In this document: piece by piece, positions 35,137 to 43,510 of the stretch
Position numbering within the stretch: position 1 is the stretch's first letter
Layout of the letters: every line of letters starts with the position of its first letter
Assembly (NCBI RefSeq): GCF_001836165.1
Contig: NZ_KV827661.1
Coordinates: 75,479 to 129,580 of the forward strand
Reading direction: 5' to 3'
Source of the DNA: Corynebacterium sp. HMSC036D02
GTDB taxonomy: Bacteria > Actinomycetota > Actinomycetes > Mycobacteriales > Mycobacteriaceae
Length of the DNA stretch: 54,102 nt
Notes under the pieces: model-generated
Told to the model about the DNA's origin: nothing
The model's input: the letters and a program-made list of their open reading frames with translations, nothing else
Database searches by the model: none
Program-made: the position numbers and the translations under genes

Positions 35137-35975
35137 CCCAAGCGCACAACCTCGCGCGGGTCATGGCAATCGTCAACCGCACGCCGGACTCCTTCTACGA
35201 CAAGGGCGCCACCTTCGAGCTCAACCCCGCAATCCAGCGTGCTGAGCAGGCGCTTGACGACGGCGCCTCCATCATCGACATCGGCGGCGTCAAGGCCGGC
35301 CCGGGTCAGCATGTCGACACCGCCGAGGAAATCGAGCGCGTCGTGCCCACCATTGCGGAGCTGCACCGCCGCCGCCCTGACGCGCTGATCTCCGTGGACA
35401 CGTGGCGCGCCGAGGTCGCAGAGGCGGCCATCGCCGCTGGTGCCGGTCTGGTCAACGACACGTGGGCCGGCTGGAACCCCGAGCTCATCGAGGTGGCTGG
35501 CCACCACAAGGTGGGCTACGTGTGTTCGCACACCGGTGGCGTGACTCCGCGCACCCGACCACATCGTGTGCATTTCGACGACGTCGTCGCCGACGTCATC
35601 ACCGAGACCACGCGGCTAGCCGAGCGCGCCGCCGACCTCGGCTGCCCAGAGGAGCTGACGTTCATCGACCCTACGCACGACTTCGGCAAGAACACTTTTC
35701 ACGGCTTGGAGTTGTTGCGGCGCATCGATGAGATCGTGGCAACGGGCTGGCCGGTGCTCATGGCCTTGTCGAATAAGGACTTTGTGGGCGAGACCCTCGA
35801 CCGAGCCGTCGACCAGCGCGTCGCGGGCACGTTGGCGGCGACGGCATGGTCGGCGGCACGGGGCGTGGCGGCTTTTCGTGTCCATGAGGTGGCCCCGACT
35901 CTCGACGTCATCCGTATGACCGCCGCTATCCAGGGGCACATGGCGCCCTTGGCGACGACCCGGGGGCTTGCCTAA
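35133..35975 (+). CDS. folP2: FolP2-type dihydropteroate synthase homologue
   Basis: A 280-residue TIM-barrel protein of the DHPS family. MAIVNRTPDSFYDKG and ASIIDIGGVKAGPG correspond to the two DHPS signatures, but with changes (NRTPDSF for NVTPDSF, VKAGPG for ESTRPG). The M. leprae/M. tuberculosis FolP2 paralogue occupies the same position and lacks DHPS activity, so this is probably not the folate enzyme. It is coupled to the LOG gene (GTGA overlap) and precedes gpgS by 3 nt, which hints at a link with that pathway. Confidence 0.88.
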   Translation: MTQAHNLARVMAIVNRTPDSFYDKGATFELNPAIQRAEQALDDGASIIDIGGVKAGPGQHVDTAEEIERVVPTIAELHRRRPDALISVDTWRAEVAEAAIAAGAGLVNDTWAGWNPELIEVAGHHKVGYVCSHTGGVTPRTRPHRVHFDDVVADVITETTRLAERAADLGCPEELTFIDPTHDFGKNTFHGLELLRRIDEIVATGWPVLMALSNKDFVGETLDRAVDQRVAGTLAATAWSAARGVAAFRVHEVAPTLDVIRMTAAIQGHMAPLATTRGLA

Positions 35976-35978
35976 GCC

Positions 35979-36716
35979 ATGTCAGTCAACGTTTCCGTAG
36001 TCATCCCTGCGCTGAATGAGGAGCGCACCGTCGCCCACGTGGTGTGTGCCTGCCTGGCGGATGAACCTTTAGAAGTCATCGTCATCGATGCGGACTCGAG
36101 CGATGGGACTGCGGCGCGGGCCGCCGCGGCCGGCGCCCGGGTGTGCAATTGGCGCGACGTGGTGGAGGAGCCGCCGCAGCCTGGCAAAGGCGAGTCCTTA
36201 TGGCGCGGGGTGGCCGCGGCCCGGGGAGAGGTCGTCGTGTTCATCGACGCGGACCTAGAATCCGCCGCGCCCGGGATGGTCACCGCACTCAGTGAGCCCT
36301 TCGTAGATCCGCACGTGCAGCTGGTCAAGGCGCGCTATGCACGCAGCCTGAACGGTCAGCCCACCGGTGGCGGGCGGGTCACGGAGCTGAGCGCCAAGCC
36401 GCTGCTGCGCATGTTCTTCCCTGAGCTCGCGCACATCGATCAGCCTTTGGGAGGGGAATATGCGATTCGCCGCGACGCGGCTTTAGACTTGCCCTTCGTT
36501 GCGGGTTATGGGGTGGAAGCGGGGCTGCTGATAGACGTCGCCAAGCGCTATGGCCCCTTTGCTATCGCCGAGGTGGACCTGGGTACCCGTACCCACCGCA
36601 ACCGCCCGCTGGAGGAGCTAGCCCCCATGGCCGATGTGGTCTCGCGCACCATTCTCTCCCGCGCGGGCGTGGCTGGACCCGTTCCCCAACGGCCGCCGCT
36701 GCTGGGTAAGATTTAG
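35979..36716 (+). CDS. gpgS: Glucosyl-3-phosphoglycerate synthase
   Basis: A 245-residue GT-A fold glycosyltransferase (GT81). VVIPALNEERTVAHVV opens the fold, IDADSSDGTA follows, and VVFIDADLES holds the metal-binding DxD-like motif. LGGEYAIRRDAALDLPFVAGYGVEAGLLID is characteristic of GpgS. It makes glucosyl-3-phosphoglycerate, the first step toward glucosylglycerate or methylglucose polysaccharides. It is shorter than the mycobacterial enzyme, which has an N-terminal extension. It lies directly downstream of folP2, as in mycobacteria. Confidence 0.9.
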   Translation: MSVNVSVVIPALNEERTVAHVVCACLADEPLEVIVIDADSSDGTAARAAAAGARVCNWRDVVEEPPQPGKGESLWRGVAAARGEVVVFIDADLESAAPGMVTALSEPFVDPHVQLVKARYARSLNGQPTGGGRVTELSAKPLLRMFFPELAHIDQPLGGEYAIRRDAALDLPFVAGYGVEAGLLIDVAKRYGPFAIAEVDLGTRTHRNRPLEELAPMADVVSRTILSRAGVAGPVPQRPPLLGKI

Positions 36717-36719
36717 CGC

Positions 36720-37004
36720 ATGTTGTCCTGGATTCTGCTGATCGTTGTCCTCATCGCTCTCGTGATCATTGGCACCCGGGCGTGGGGAAGCCTCGTGGGA
36801 CGGGGGACCGTCATGGAAGCGCCCGACAAGGCTGTGAATACTAACGCGGAGAATCTGCGGGCATTCGAGGAGGGGCGCTTCGATGACCTGCGCTTTGACG
36901 TGGTTGCGCGCGGCTACCGCCAGGATCAGGTGGATGCCCTTCTCGCAGAAGTGGAGCGTCGTGCGAAGGTGGCGTCTGAGGCTTCAGCGAAACCTTCGGC
37001 ATAG
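36720..37004 (+). CDS. Membrane-anchored DivIVA-domain protein
   Basis: A 94-residue protein. Residues 3-22 form one membrane helix. FDDLRFDVVARGYRQDQVDALLAEVERR is a DivIVA domain motif (G-Y-x-x-x-Q-V-D-x-x-L). It corresponds to the Rv1209 position after gpgS. It starts 3 nt after the gpgS stop. The likely role is membrane/cell-pole scaffolding; the partner is unknown. Confidence 0.82.
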   Translation: MLSWILLIVVLIALVIIGTRAWGSLVGRGTVMEAPDKAVNTNAENLRAFEEGRFDDLRFDVVARGYRQDQVDALLAEVERRAKVASEASAKPSA

Positions 37005-37134
37005 GCTTGGTTGGGCCGTTGCTGGAGCCCGTGATTGAGCTTACGGGCAAGCCTGCGGGAGCGGGCCTGCCGCCATCGGCTGAAAAAGGGCTAGACTAGA
37101 AGGACGTATAAAACTCAGTCGAAGGAGACGCAAT

Positions 37135-37302
37135 ATGGCAGCGATGAAGCCCCGTACCACTGGTGGAGAGATGGAAGCGGTAGAGGAGTCCCGCAAGATC
37201 GTCATGCGCATTCCTTCTGACGGGGGTGGGCGCATTGTTATTGAGCTCAGCAAAGAAGAAGCAGCGGAGCTGGGTTCACTCCTCGTAGCAGTTTCTAGCT
37301 AG
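37135..37302 (+). CDS. DUF3117 small protein
   Basis: A 55-residue protein starting MAAMKPRTTGGEMEAVEESR and ending LLVAVSS. This matches the actinobacterial DUF3117 family (Rv1211-like), whose members are about this length. GAAGGAGA (37121-37128) gives a good ribosome-binding site 6 nt before the ATG. The stop lies 9 nt before the methyltransferase start. Function unknown. It is a real gene because of the family match and conserved context, despite its small size. Confidence 0.9.
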   Translation: MAAMKPRTTGGEMEAVEESRKIVMRIPSDGGGRIVIELSKEEAAELGSLLVAVSS

Positions 37303-37311
37303 TCTAGGAGC

Positions 37312-38196
37312 ATGCTTTCACATATCGTCGATATTCTGGCCGATCCCGCCGATGGCAGCGCCCTTGAGGGCGCGGATGATTTTTCCCGCCTCGTGTCGGA
37401 GACCGGCCATTCCTATGATGTGGCCAAGCAGGGCTACGTCACTCTGGCAGCTGGTGCAGGCCTGAAACACCAAGGCGATGATGCCGCGATGGTCACCGCC
37501 CGCGAAACCTACCTGGCTATGGGGCACTTTGCGCCCTTCGTGGAGGCAGTCACCGGTGCGGTGCAGGATTCTCTGGAGAATCAGGACGCAGCTCAGCATG
37601 CTGGTCTCGATGAGGATACTGCCCCCTCGCTCTTGGAGGTCGGCGCGGGCACTGGCTACTACCTTGCGCATACGCTGGACTCGATTGAAGGTGCGCGCGG
37701 CGTGGGCCTGGATATCTCTACGCACGCGGCTAAGCACCTGGCCAAGTCACATGAGCGAGTCGGCGCCGTGGTTGCGGATGTGTGGGAGCGCCTTCCGCTG
37801 AAGGATGATTCAATTCATGCCATCTCGGTGGTCTTCGCGCCGCGTAATCCGGCGGAGTTTCAGCGCGTCCTTGCGCCGGGCGGGGAGGTTATCGTGCTGA
37901 CCCCGCAGGCGGGCCACCTAGACGAGCTGCGTGAGCCTCTGGGCATTCTCGGCGTGGAAGAAGGGAAGGTTGAACGCCTCTACGCGCAGGCGGAAGGTTT
38001 CCTTGAGCAGGCAGCTGATCCGGTCGATATTTCTTTCCCCATTGTCTTGGATAAGGCTTCCATCGCCGCGCAGGTGGGTATGAGCCCCTCGGCGCGCCAC
38101 ATTAGCCCGGAGGAGCTGGCAGAGCGCATGGCCTCCTTGCCGCAGACGTTGACCGTGACGGCCCACGCCCGCCTGGATCGACTGCGTTCGGCCTAG
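37312..38196 (+). CDS. rlmA: RlmA-like 23S rRNA guanine-N1 methyltransferase
   Basis: A 294-residue SAM-dependent methyltransferase. ETGHSYDVAKQGYVTL and GDDAAMVTARETYLAMGHFAPF are the RlmA/TlrB substrate-domain signatures. SLLEVGAGTGYYL is SAM motif I, near residue 107. In E. coli RlmA the N-terminus carries four zinc ligands (CxxC, C, H). Here the cysteines are absent (DILADPADG replaces CPxC), so the zinc-finger function is lost or replaced. It methylates G745- or G748-type positions in 23S rRNA by family inference. Confidence 0.88.
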   Translation: MLSHIVDILADPADGSALEGADDFSRLVSETGHSYDVAKQGYVTLAAGAGLKHQGDDAAMVTARETYLAMGHFAPFVEAVTGAVQDSLENQDAAQHAGLDEDTAPSLLEVGAGTGYYLAHTLDSIEGARGVGLDISTHAAKHLAKSHERVGAVVADVWERLPLKDDSIHAISVVFAPRNPAEFQRVLAPGGEVIVLTPQAGHLDELREPLGILGVEEGKVERLYAQAEGFLEQAADPVDISFPIVLDKASIAAQVGMSPSARHISPEELAERMASLPQTLTVTAHARLDRLRSA

Positions 38197-38210
38197 CGCT
38201 TTTCGGCCTT

Positions 38211-38273
38211 CCCTTCAAAGACCCTTCGAAGCCTCCCTTCGAAGTCTCCCTTCGAAGCGGCCCTCTAAAGACC
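38211..38273. repeat. Imperfect 13-bp tandem repeat
   Basis: Five units start with CCCTTC(A/G)AAG or a variant: 38211 (11 nt), 38222, 38235, 38248 and 38261 (CCCTCTAAAG). The three central units share CCCTTCGAAG, itself a palindrome TTCGAA. They lie just after the methyltransferase stop and before palindromic element H. The CCCTTCG start is shared with the element arms. Confidence 0.85.
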
Positions 38274-38286
38274 TTCCTCCACGTCA

Positions 38287-38641
38287 CCCTTCGCGCTCAC
38301 CGGGAGTGGGCGTGGTGGAAGTTTGTAGTCCGCGGTGAGCGCGAAGGGCGCGGGTGTTTACACCGCGGTGGACTTACGCCGCATTCTCCCTTCGCGCTCA
38401 CCGGCGTTGCGTGCGGCAGCCATGCGGGGCTTTCGGTGAGCGCGAAGGGCGGGCAGGGCGACAGGGCGTAGTTTGGCACAGCCCGCTTCGGTTCTTTTAG
38501 CTCAATGCCGTTTGGGGTGCGCTTGCGTATTGGTGCGTCGGCATGTTGTTAGCATCGAGCTGCATCCTCGCCGCATTCTCCCTTCGCGCTCACTGGCGTT
38601 GCGCGCAGCAGCCATGCGGGGCTTTCGGTGAGCGCGACGGG
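38287..38641. repeat. Three 62-bp palindromic elements (H, I, J)
   Basis: Arms lie at H 38287-38301/38334-38348, I 38388-38402/38435-38449 and J 38580-38594/38627-38641. All enclose exactly 32 nt. H and I have perfect consensus arms; J has two changes (CACT, GACGGG). I and J have near-identical cores (two differences) and share the upstream flank CGCCGCATTCT, so one copied the other. The H core is unrelated. The cluster occupies the convergent gap between the methyltransferase and GH32 genes. Confidence 0.92.
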
Positions 38642-38709
38642 CGGAGCGAGCGAAGAGCGGTAGGGCAAAGGACAGTGGGGGCACAGGGAAAGCGGTCGAG
38701 GCCGCACAG

Positions 38710-38736
38710 AAAAAGAGGCCCGGACACCCGGACCTC
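38710..38736 (-). terminator. Terminator of the GH32 gene
   Basis: GAGGCCCGG (38715-38723) folds on CCGG-A-CCTC (38728-38736) with a 4-nt loop and one mismatch. The minus strand then reads TTTTT. It lies 24 nt beyond the stop codon. Confidence 0.7.
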
Positions 38737-38760
38737 CCTCATTAACTTCGCCTGATGCGC

Positions 38761-40218
38761 TTAGGAACGCTTGGTGCCCTTGCGGCTCCACGATTGTTCA
38801 ATGACAGCTTCGCCATCGGTGCTGACCTCGATGGCGGAGCAACCACCGTCGAAGTAGACGCGGGAGCTCATAGCCACCAAACCGCCGTCGACGAAGACCT
38901 CAACGCTGGCACCATCCTGAATGACGGTGAGCGTATCCGAATCTCCCTCAGCCAGCGGCGCCACCGCGGGAGCGGAGTCCTTGAAGTAGTTATCGAAGGC
39001 CTTGGACATGGAGCGGTCCAGGCTGATTTCCTCACCAGTATGGCGAATGACGGCAGCGGTATCGCCAGAGCCGTCCTTCAGCGTGACGGTCACGCTCGAA
39101 CCCGTAGGTACTTCGAGCACGCCCGTCCACGACTGTGCATAATCCGAAAGCTTGACGGCATCCGGCAGTCCCTCCGCCGGGGTCTGGTACAGCACGCCAC
39201 CCTGCAGCGTCACCGCGCGCGGCAGGGACAGGCTATTAGCCCAGCCCTCGGCCTCCCATGTGGGGTGCTTGGTGGCGTCGTCACCGCGGCCGTTGCCGTT
39301 GAGCAGTCCGAGGATGACTGCGCGGTCGTAGCGGCGTTCCTGCGGAATCGTTCCGGTCGTGGTGTTGGTGTTGCGCGGACGGGAGAAGTCATGGCCAAAG
39401 TCCACGCGCTGGAAGCCCTTCGCAACGGTGAACACGGTGCCATCAAGGCGGCCCACGATATAGCCGGAGACATCGCGGCCCTCGCGTTCCAAGGTCACGA
39501 AGAGAACGTCGTAAATCTCCCTATCCACCTCGTCGCGCAGGCGTACCAGACGCGGTGAAACCACCGGCGGGATGGGGGAGGTGGCCGGAACCTCGCCCTC
39601 CTCAAAGCCAGGGTCCCCCTCGAAGCTCAAGGGTCCGAGGAGCGTCCAGGATTCGCCATTGGGGCTGTCCAGGATCACCGGTACCGGGGCGTCGGAATGC
39701 CCGGTCAGCGCCAGCATGAGCCAACCATCATGGCCCTCTTCGCGGTCTTCCTTGGCCCAGTCCGGGACCACGGAGGGAGAGCGGAAGCGGTCGTAGTTGG
39801 TATGGGCGCCTACGGCTTCCCCGAAGCGGACAACGTCTGGGTCGAGAGCCGAAGGATCATCAGACACGATGCATTCATCGGCGTAGTCGGTGTAGCGCGC
39901 CAAGCGCACACTCGTACCCACCGACGTCACCGACGTGAAGTACAGGTTCAGAGCGTCCTTTCCTTCCGCCACGGACCCTGCACGCAGCGATAGCTCGCCG
40001 CCGACGGGGGCGAGGACGTCGTCGCAGTCGAGCCACGCGAAGGCCGTTTCCTCGGAGGTGGAATGGCCCCAGCGCGCAGGTTGGCCGGCATCAGGACGGT
40101 ACTGGTGGAACAGGTGCCAGGTATGACCGTCCCGGACGATTCCTGCGGGGGCGTCGAGGATCCCGCTATCGGGAACGAAGTGAAGTTCTGGGCGATGGTG
40201 CGTTTCTTTATGCGTCAC
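38761..40218 (-). CDS. Divergent glycoside hydrolase family 32 protein
   Basis: A 485-residue protein with the GH32 plan: an N-terminal five-bladed propeller, then a beta-sandwich (about residue 340 on). GILDAPAGIVRDGHTWHLFHQYRPD stands where sucrases and levanases have GWMNDPNG...YHLFYQ, with Asp22 the candidate nucleophile. LRAGSVAEGKDALNLYFTSV matches the second motif. The RDP motif reads RSP (Ser147), so the usual transition-state Asp is missing, and no clear ECP motif is seen. It may have altered specificity, poor activity or none. The start is GTG 40218, with AGGAAGGA 5 nt upstream. It follows glgA by 11 nt, so glycogen and fructoside metabolism may be cotranscribed. Confidence 0.78.
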   Translation of the reverse strand: MTHKETHHRPELHFVPDSGILDAPAGIVRDGHTWHLFHQYRPDAGQPARWGHSTSEETAFAWLDCDDVLAPVGGELSLRAGSVAEGKDALNLYFTSVTSVGTSVRLARYTDYADECIVSDDPSALDPDVVRFGEAVGAHTNYDRFRSPSVVPDWAKEDREEGHDGWLMLALTGHSDAPVPVILDSPNGESWTLLGPLSFEGDPGFEEGEVPATSPIPPVVSPRLVRLRDEVDREIYDVLFVTLEREGRDVSGYIVGRLDGTVFTVAKGFQRVDFGHDFSRPRNTNTTTGTIPQERRYDRAVILGLLNGNGRGDDATKHPTWEAEGWANSLSLPRAVTLQGGVLYQTPAEGLPDAVKLSDYAQSWTGVLEVPTGSSVTVTLKDGSGDTAAVIRHTGEEISLDRSMSKAFDNYFKDSAPAVAPLAEGDSDTLTVIQDGASVEVFVDGGLVAMSSRVYFDGGCSAIEVSTDGEAVIEQSWSRKGTKRS

Positions 40219-40229
40219 GGCAGTCCTTC

Positions 40230-41384
40230 CTACATTAACGAGCGGTAAATGTCCACGGTCTGCTGCGCGATGGTAGCCCACGAGAAGTCCTCGATGGCGC
40301 GCTGGCGGCCAGCGGAACCGAAGCGTTGTGCCAGCTCTTTATCGGCGGCGACACGGTTCACGGCGGCAGCCAGATCAGCTTCAAAGGTGGCTTCGTCATT
40401 TACGTCATAGTTGACCAAAACGCCGGTTTCGCCGTCCACAACGACCTCCGGGATGCCGCCCACATTGGAAGCCACAACCGCGGTGCCACAGGCCATCGCC
40501 TCAAGATTGACGATTCCCAGCGGCTCATAAATAGAGGGGCACACGAAAACATCCGAGCCGGAATAGACCTGCTTGATCTCCTCGCGCGAGAGCATGTCCT
40601 TGACCCAGAACACGCCGTCACGCTGAGCGCGCAGCTCCTCCACGAGGGCCTCGGTCTCTGCCGCAATCTCCGGCGTATCCGGCGCGCCAGCACAGAGCAC
40701 TAGCTGAATGTCTGCATCAAAATTCTGGGCAGCCTTCAGCAGGTGCTTCACACCCTTCTGCCGGGTAATCCGGCCGACGAAGGCAACGATGGGACGCTGC
40801 TTGTCGACGCCCAACTTATCCAGCACCGCGGATTCACCCGGCTGCCAGACCTGAGTATCAATGCCGTTAAGGACTACATGCACCTTGTCTGCGTCGATGC
40901 GGGGGTAGGCATCCAGGATGGAATCTTTCATCCCAGCCGACACCGCGATGACGGCATCGGCGTATTCCATGGCATTCTTTTCCGACCACGAGGAGATCTC
41001 ATAGCCACCGCCGAGTTGCTCGCGCTTCCACGGCCGGTGCGGCTCGAGGGAGTGCGCGGTAACCACGTGGGGGATGCCGTACAGGCGGCCGGCAAGGTGG
41101 CCACCCAGGCCCGTGTACCAGGTGTGGGAGTGAGCCACATCGATATCGGAGGCGGCGTTGGCCATGCGCAGACCAGTGGAAAGCGTCTGCACGGCGGCAT
41201 TGGCCTCCTTCAACGCAGGATCGACGCCATGCACAAAGACGTCCTTCTCATCGCGCTCAGAACCCATGCAGTGCACAGAGACATCGATGATCTCACGCAT
41301 GAAGCGTGTGAGCTCTGCAACGTGGACTCCCGCTCCGCCATAAATCTCTGGCGGATACTCCTTAGAAAATATTCCGGCTCTCAT
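40230..41384 (-). CDS. glgA: Actinobacterial glycogen synthase / maltose-1-phosphate synthase
   Basis: A 384-residue GT4 retaining glycosyltransferase (GlgA/GlgM type). SKEYPPEIYGGAGVHVAEL is the N-terminal donor/acceptor loop. FVGRITRQKG and SIYEPLGIVNLEAMACGTAVVASNVGG are the C-terminal GT-B signatures (E-x7-E). The mycobacterial orthologue makes alpha-maltose-1-phosphate from ADP-glucose. Divergent glgC supplies the donor. The start ATG 41384 has TATTCT (41392-41397, minus strand) 7 nt upstream, so it is probably leaderless. Confidence 0.93.
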   Translation of the reverse strand: MRAGIFSKEYPPEIYGGAGVHVAELTRFMREIIDVSVHCMGSERDEKDVFVHGVDPALKEANAAVQTLSTGLRMANAASDIDVAHSHTWYTGLGGHLAGRLYGIPHVVTAHSLEPHRPWKREQLGGGYEISSWSEKNAMEYADAVIAVSAGMKDSILDAYPRIDADKVHVVLNGIDTQVWQPGESAVLDKLGVDKQRPIVAFVGRITRQKGVKHLLKAAQNFDADIQLVLCAGAPDTPEIAAETEALVEELRAQRDGVFWVKDMLSREEIKQVYSGSDVFVCPSIYEPLGIVNLEAMACGTAVVASNVGGIPEVVVDGETGVLVNYDVNDEATFEADLAAAVNRVAADKELAQRFGSAGRQRAIEDFSWATIAQQTVDIYRSLM

Positions 41385-41391
41385 ACCCGCC

Positions 41392-41397
41392 AGAATA
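41392..41397 (-). promoter_or_regulatory. -10 box of glgA (leaderless)
   Basis: TATTCT on the minus strand ends 7 nt before ATG 41384. The 165-nt glgA/glgC gap carries both promoters. Confidence 0.45.
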
Positions 41398-41536
41398 CGG
41401 ATTATCCACAGCTCGCGCTAAACCTTGACGGAGCGTTCAGCGAGGTGGGACGTCGAGAAGCAGCGGGGGAGGTGGGAGGCCGACAATAGGGGGTAGAAAC
41501 AAACGCACTTCCTCTGCGCGATGCAGAAAACGTCTA

Positions 41537-41542
41537 TAAATT
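41537..41542 (+). promoter_or_regulatory. -10 box of glgC (leaderless)
   Basis: TAAATT (within TATAAATT) ends 7 nt before GTG 41550 and fits TANANT. No ribosome-binding site is present. Confidence 0.45.
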
Positions 41543-41549
41543 GGGTGGT

Positions 41550-42767
41550 GTGAGAAGCCTTCCAAATGTCCTTGCCATTGTCCTTGCCGGCGGCGAGGGA
41601 AAGCGCCTCTTTCCCCTGACGGAAGACCGCGCTAAGCCCGCCGTACCTTTCGGTGGTTCCTATCGCCTGATCGACTTTGTGCTGTCGAACCTTGTCAACG
41701 CCGGATTCCTCAAGATTGCGGTGCTGACCCAGTACAAGTCCCACTCTTTGGACCGCCACATCTCCCAAGCGTGGAACCTGTCTGGACCGACCCCGCAGTA
41801 CATCGCCTCCGTGCCCGCCCAGCAGCGCCGCGGTAAGCGTTGGTACAACGGTTCGGCCGATGCGATTCTGCAGTCGCTGAATCTCATCTATGACGAGAAG
41901 CCGGATTACGTCATCGTCTTCGGCGCTGACCACGTCTACCGCATGGACCCAGCGCAGATGGTGGAGGAACACATCGCGACTGGCCTGGACTGCTCGGTGG
42001 CGGGCATCCGCGTCCCGCGTTCGGAAGCTTCCGCCTTCGGCTGCATCCAGGCGGATGGGATGGGCACGATTACGGAGTTCGTCGAGAAGCCTGCCAATCC
42101 TCCGGCGACCCCGGATGATCCGAACATGACCTATGCCTCCATGGGCAACTACGTCTTCACCACGCAGGCGCTTATCGACGCTTTGCTGGAAGACGAAAAG
42201 AATGAGGACTCCGCACACGACATGGGCGGCAACATCATTCCTTATTTTGTGGAGCGTGAGCAGGCGCATGTCTATGACTTCATGGCCAATGAGGTGCCTG
42301 GCTCCACGGAGCGAGACCACGGCTACTGGCGTGACGTCGGTACTATAGACTCCTTCTATGAGGCGCACATGGACATGATTTCTGTGCACCCGATTTTCAA
42401 CCTGTACAACCGTTCGTGGCCTATCCACTCCACGGATGATTCCAACTTCCCGCCGGCGAAGTTTGTGCAGAACGGTATTGCGCAGTCCTCGATGGTGGCT
42501 CCGGGCTGCATCGTCTCCGGCGGTACGGTGCGCAACTCTGTGCTGGCTTCGGATGTGCACGTGGCGGATGGCGCGACGGTGGAAGGCTCCGTCATCCTGC
42601 CGGGCGTGCGCATTGGCCGCGGTGCGGTGGTTCGCCACGCCATTCTGGACAAGAACGTGGTGGTCAGCGACGGCGCCATCATCGGTGTGGACCGCGAGCG
42701 CGATGAGGAGCGCTTCAAGGTTTCCGAAGGCGGCGTGGTGGTCGTGGGCAAGAACGTCAAGGTTTAA
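41550..42767 (+). CDS. glgC: Glucose-1-phosphate adenylyltransferase
   Basis: A 405-residue nucleotidyltransferase that makes ADP-glucose for glycogen synthesis. [32 protein letters not shown] is the N-terminal pyrophosphorylase signature with the allosteric/catalytic Lys and Arg. [10 protein letters not shown] and EKP follow. The C-terminal third is a left-handed beta-helix ([20 protein letters not shown]). I choose GTG 41550 over TTG 41541, because it fits the leaderless promoter. It is divergent from glgA, with a terminator at 42791-42833. Confidence 0.95.
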   Translation: MRSLPNVLAIVLAGGEGKRLFPLTEDRAKPAVPFGGSYRLIDFVLSNLVNAGFLKIAVLTQYKSHSLDRHISQAWNLSGPTPQYIASVPAQQRRGKRWYNGSADAILQSLNLIYDEKPDYVIVFGADHVYRMDPAQMVEEHIATGLDCSVAGIRVPRSEASAFGCIQADGMGTITEFVEKPANPPATPDDPNMTYASMGNYVFTTQALIDALLEDEKNEDSAHDMGGNIIPYFVEREQAHVYDFMANEVPGSTERDHGYWRDVGTIDSFYEAHMDMISVHPIFNLYNRSWPIHSTDDSNFPPAKFVQNGIAQSSMVAPGCIVSGGTVRNSVLASDVHVADGATVEGSVILPGVRIGRGAVVRHAILDKNVVVSDGAIIGVDRERDEERFKVSEGGVVVVGKNVKV

Positions 42768-42790
42768 GCCGCGTTATCTCAGCGCTGAAG

Positions 42791-42833
42791 GCGGGCGTGC
42801 GGGTGGATTGAACTCCACTCCACGCCCGCTTTT
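42791..42833 (+). terminator. Terminator of glgC
   Basis: GCGGGCGTG (42791-42799) pairs with CACGCCCGC (42821-42829), with an inner GTGGA/TCCAC stem (42803-42807/42814-42818), followed by TTTT. It lies 23 nt after the stop. Confidence 0.88.
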
Positions 42834-42848
42834 GTGGTGCTTGGCGGA

Positions 42849-43496
42849 CTACAGCTTCGTGATGAGCGTCAGGCCCGCCCCATACGGCAGACGGGTCACG
42901 GCCGCACCCTCAAGGGAGCGAGCGAATTCGTCGGCCTCGCGCGCGGCGGCGGTGTCGCGGTCGGTGCGGGAGGGGTCGGCCACGGTGCCGTCGAGAAGCG
43001 CATTGGCCAACACCAAGGTGCCGTGTTGGTGCAGCAAAGGCCAAGCGGCCTTGAGCAGCGCGGGCATATCGAGCGCGGGGGCCTCGGCGTAGATCACCTG
43101 GTAGGTGTCATTGGCCAGGCGGCCCATGATGTCGAGCGGCCGGGACGGCAGGAAGCGGCCGCGGCTGGGGGAGTAGCCGGCCTCGCGGAAGGTTTGCTTG
43201 GCGCTGGCCTGGTGCTCGGCCTCCGGATCGATGCAGGTGAGAATTCCATTCTCCGGCATGCCGGCAAGCAGGTAGAGGCCCACGACGGATGCAGCGGGAG
43301 TAATCGCCACCGCTTGCGGGCGGGAGGTGGTGCCGGAAGAGACAGCCGCGAGCGTGCTCAGCAGCTGTCCGGTCGCCTCATCGGGGGCCGGCAGGCCATA
43401 CTCCTCCGCATGGGCGCGGGCGCCGGCGAGAACCTCGGAGACCTCGCTGGTGGATTCGATGTAGGTTCGCATTGCGTCATAAGCCGTAGTAGTCAC
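42849..43496 (-). CDS. O-methyltransferase (family 3-like)
   Basis: A 215-residue SAM-dependent methyltransferase. AVAITPAASVVGLYLLAGMP with ILTCIDPEAEHQASAKQTFREAG is the SAM-binding motif region, and YQVIYAEAP and GTLVLANALLDGTVADPS are family segments. In mycobacteria an orthologue (Rv1220c) also lies divergent from sigE. The start is GTG 43496; TATGGT (43505-43510, minus strand) ends 8 nt before it. The open frame continues to 43601, but no start signal supports that. The substrate is unknown. Confidence 0.85.
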   Translation of the reverse strand: MTTTAYDAMRTYIESTSEVSEVLAGARAHAEEYGLPAPDEATGQLLSTLAAVSSGTTSRPQAVAITPAASVVGLYLLAGMPENGILTCIDPEAEHQASAKQTFREAGYSPSRGRFLPSRPLDIMGRLANDTYQVIYAEAPALDMPALLKAAWPLLHQHGTLVLANALLDGTVADPSRTDRDTAAAREADEFARSLEGAAVTRLPYGAGLTLITKL

Positions 43497-43504
43497 AAAA
43501 GAAA

Positions 43505-43510
43505 ACCATA
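43505..43510 (-). promoter_or_regulatory. -10 box of the O-methyltransferase gene (leaderless)
   Basis: TATGGT on the minus strand ends 8 nt before GTG 43496. Confidence 0.4.
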
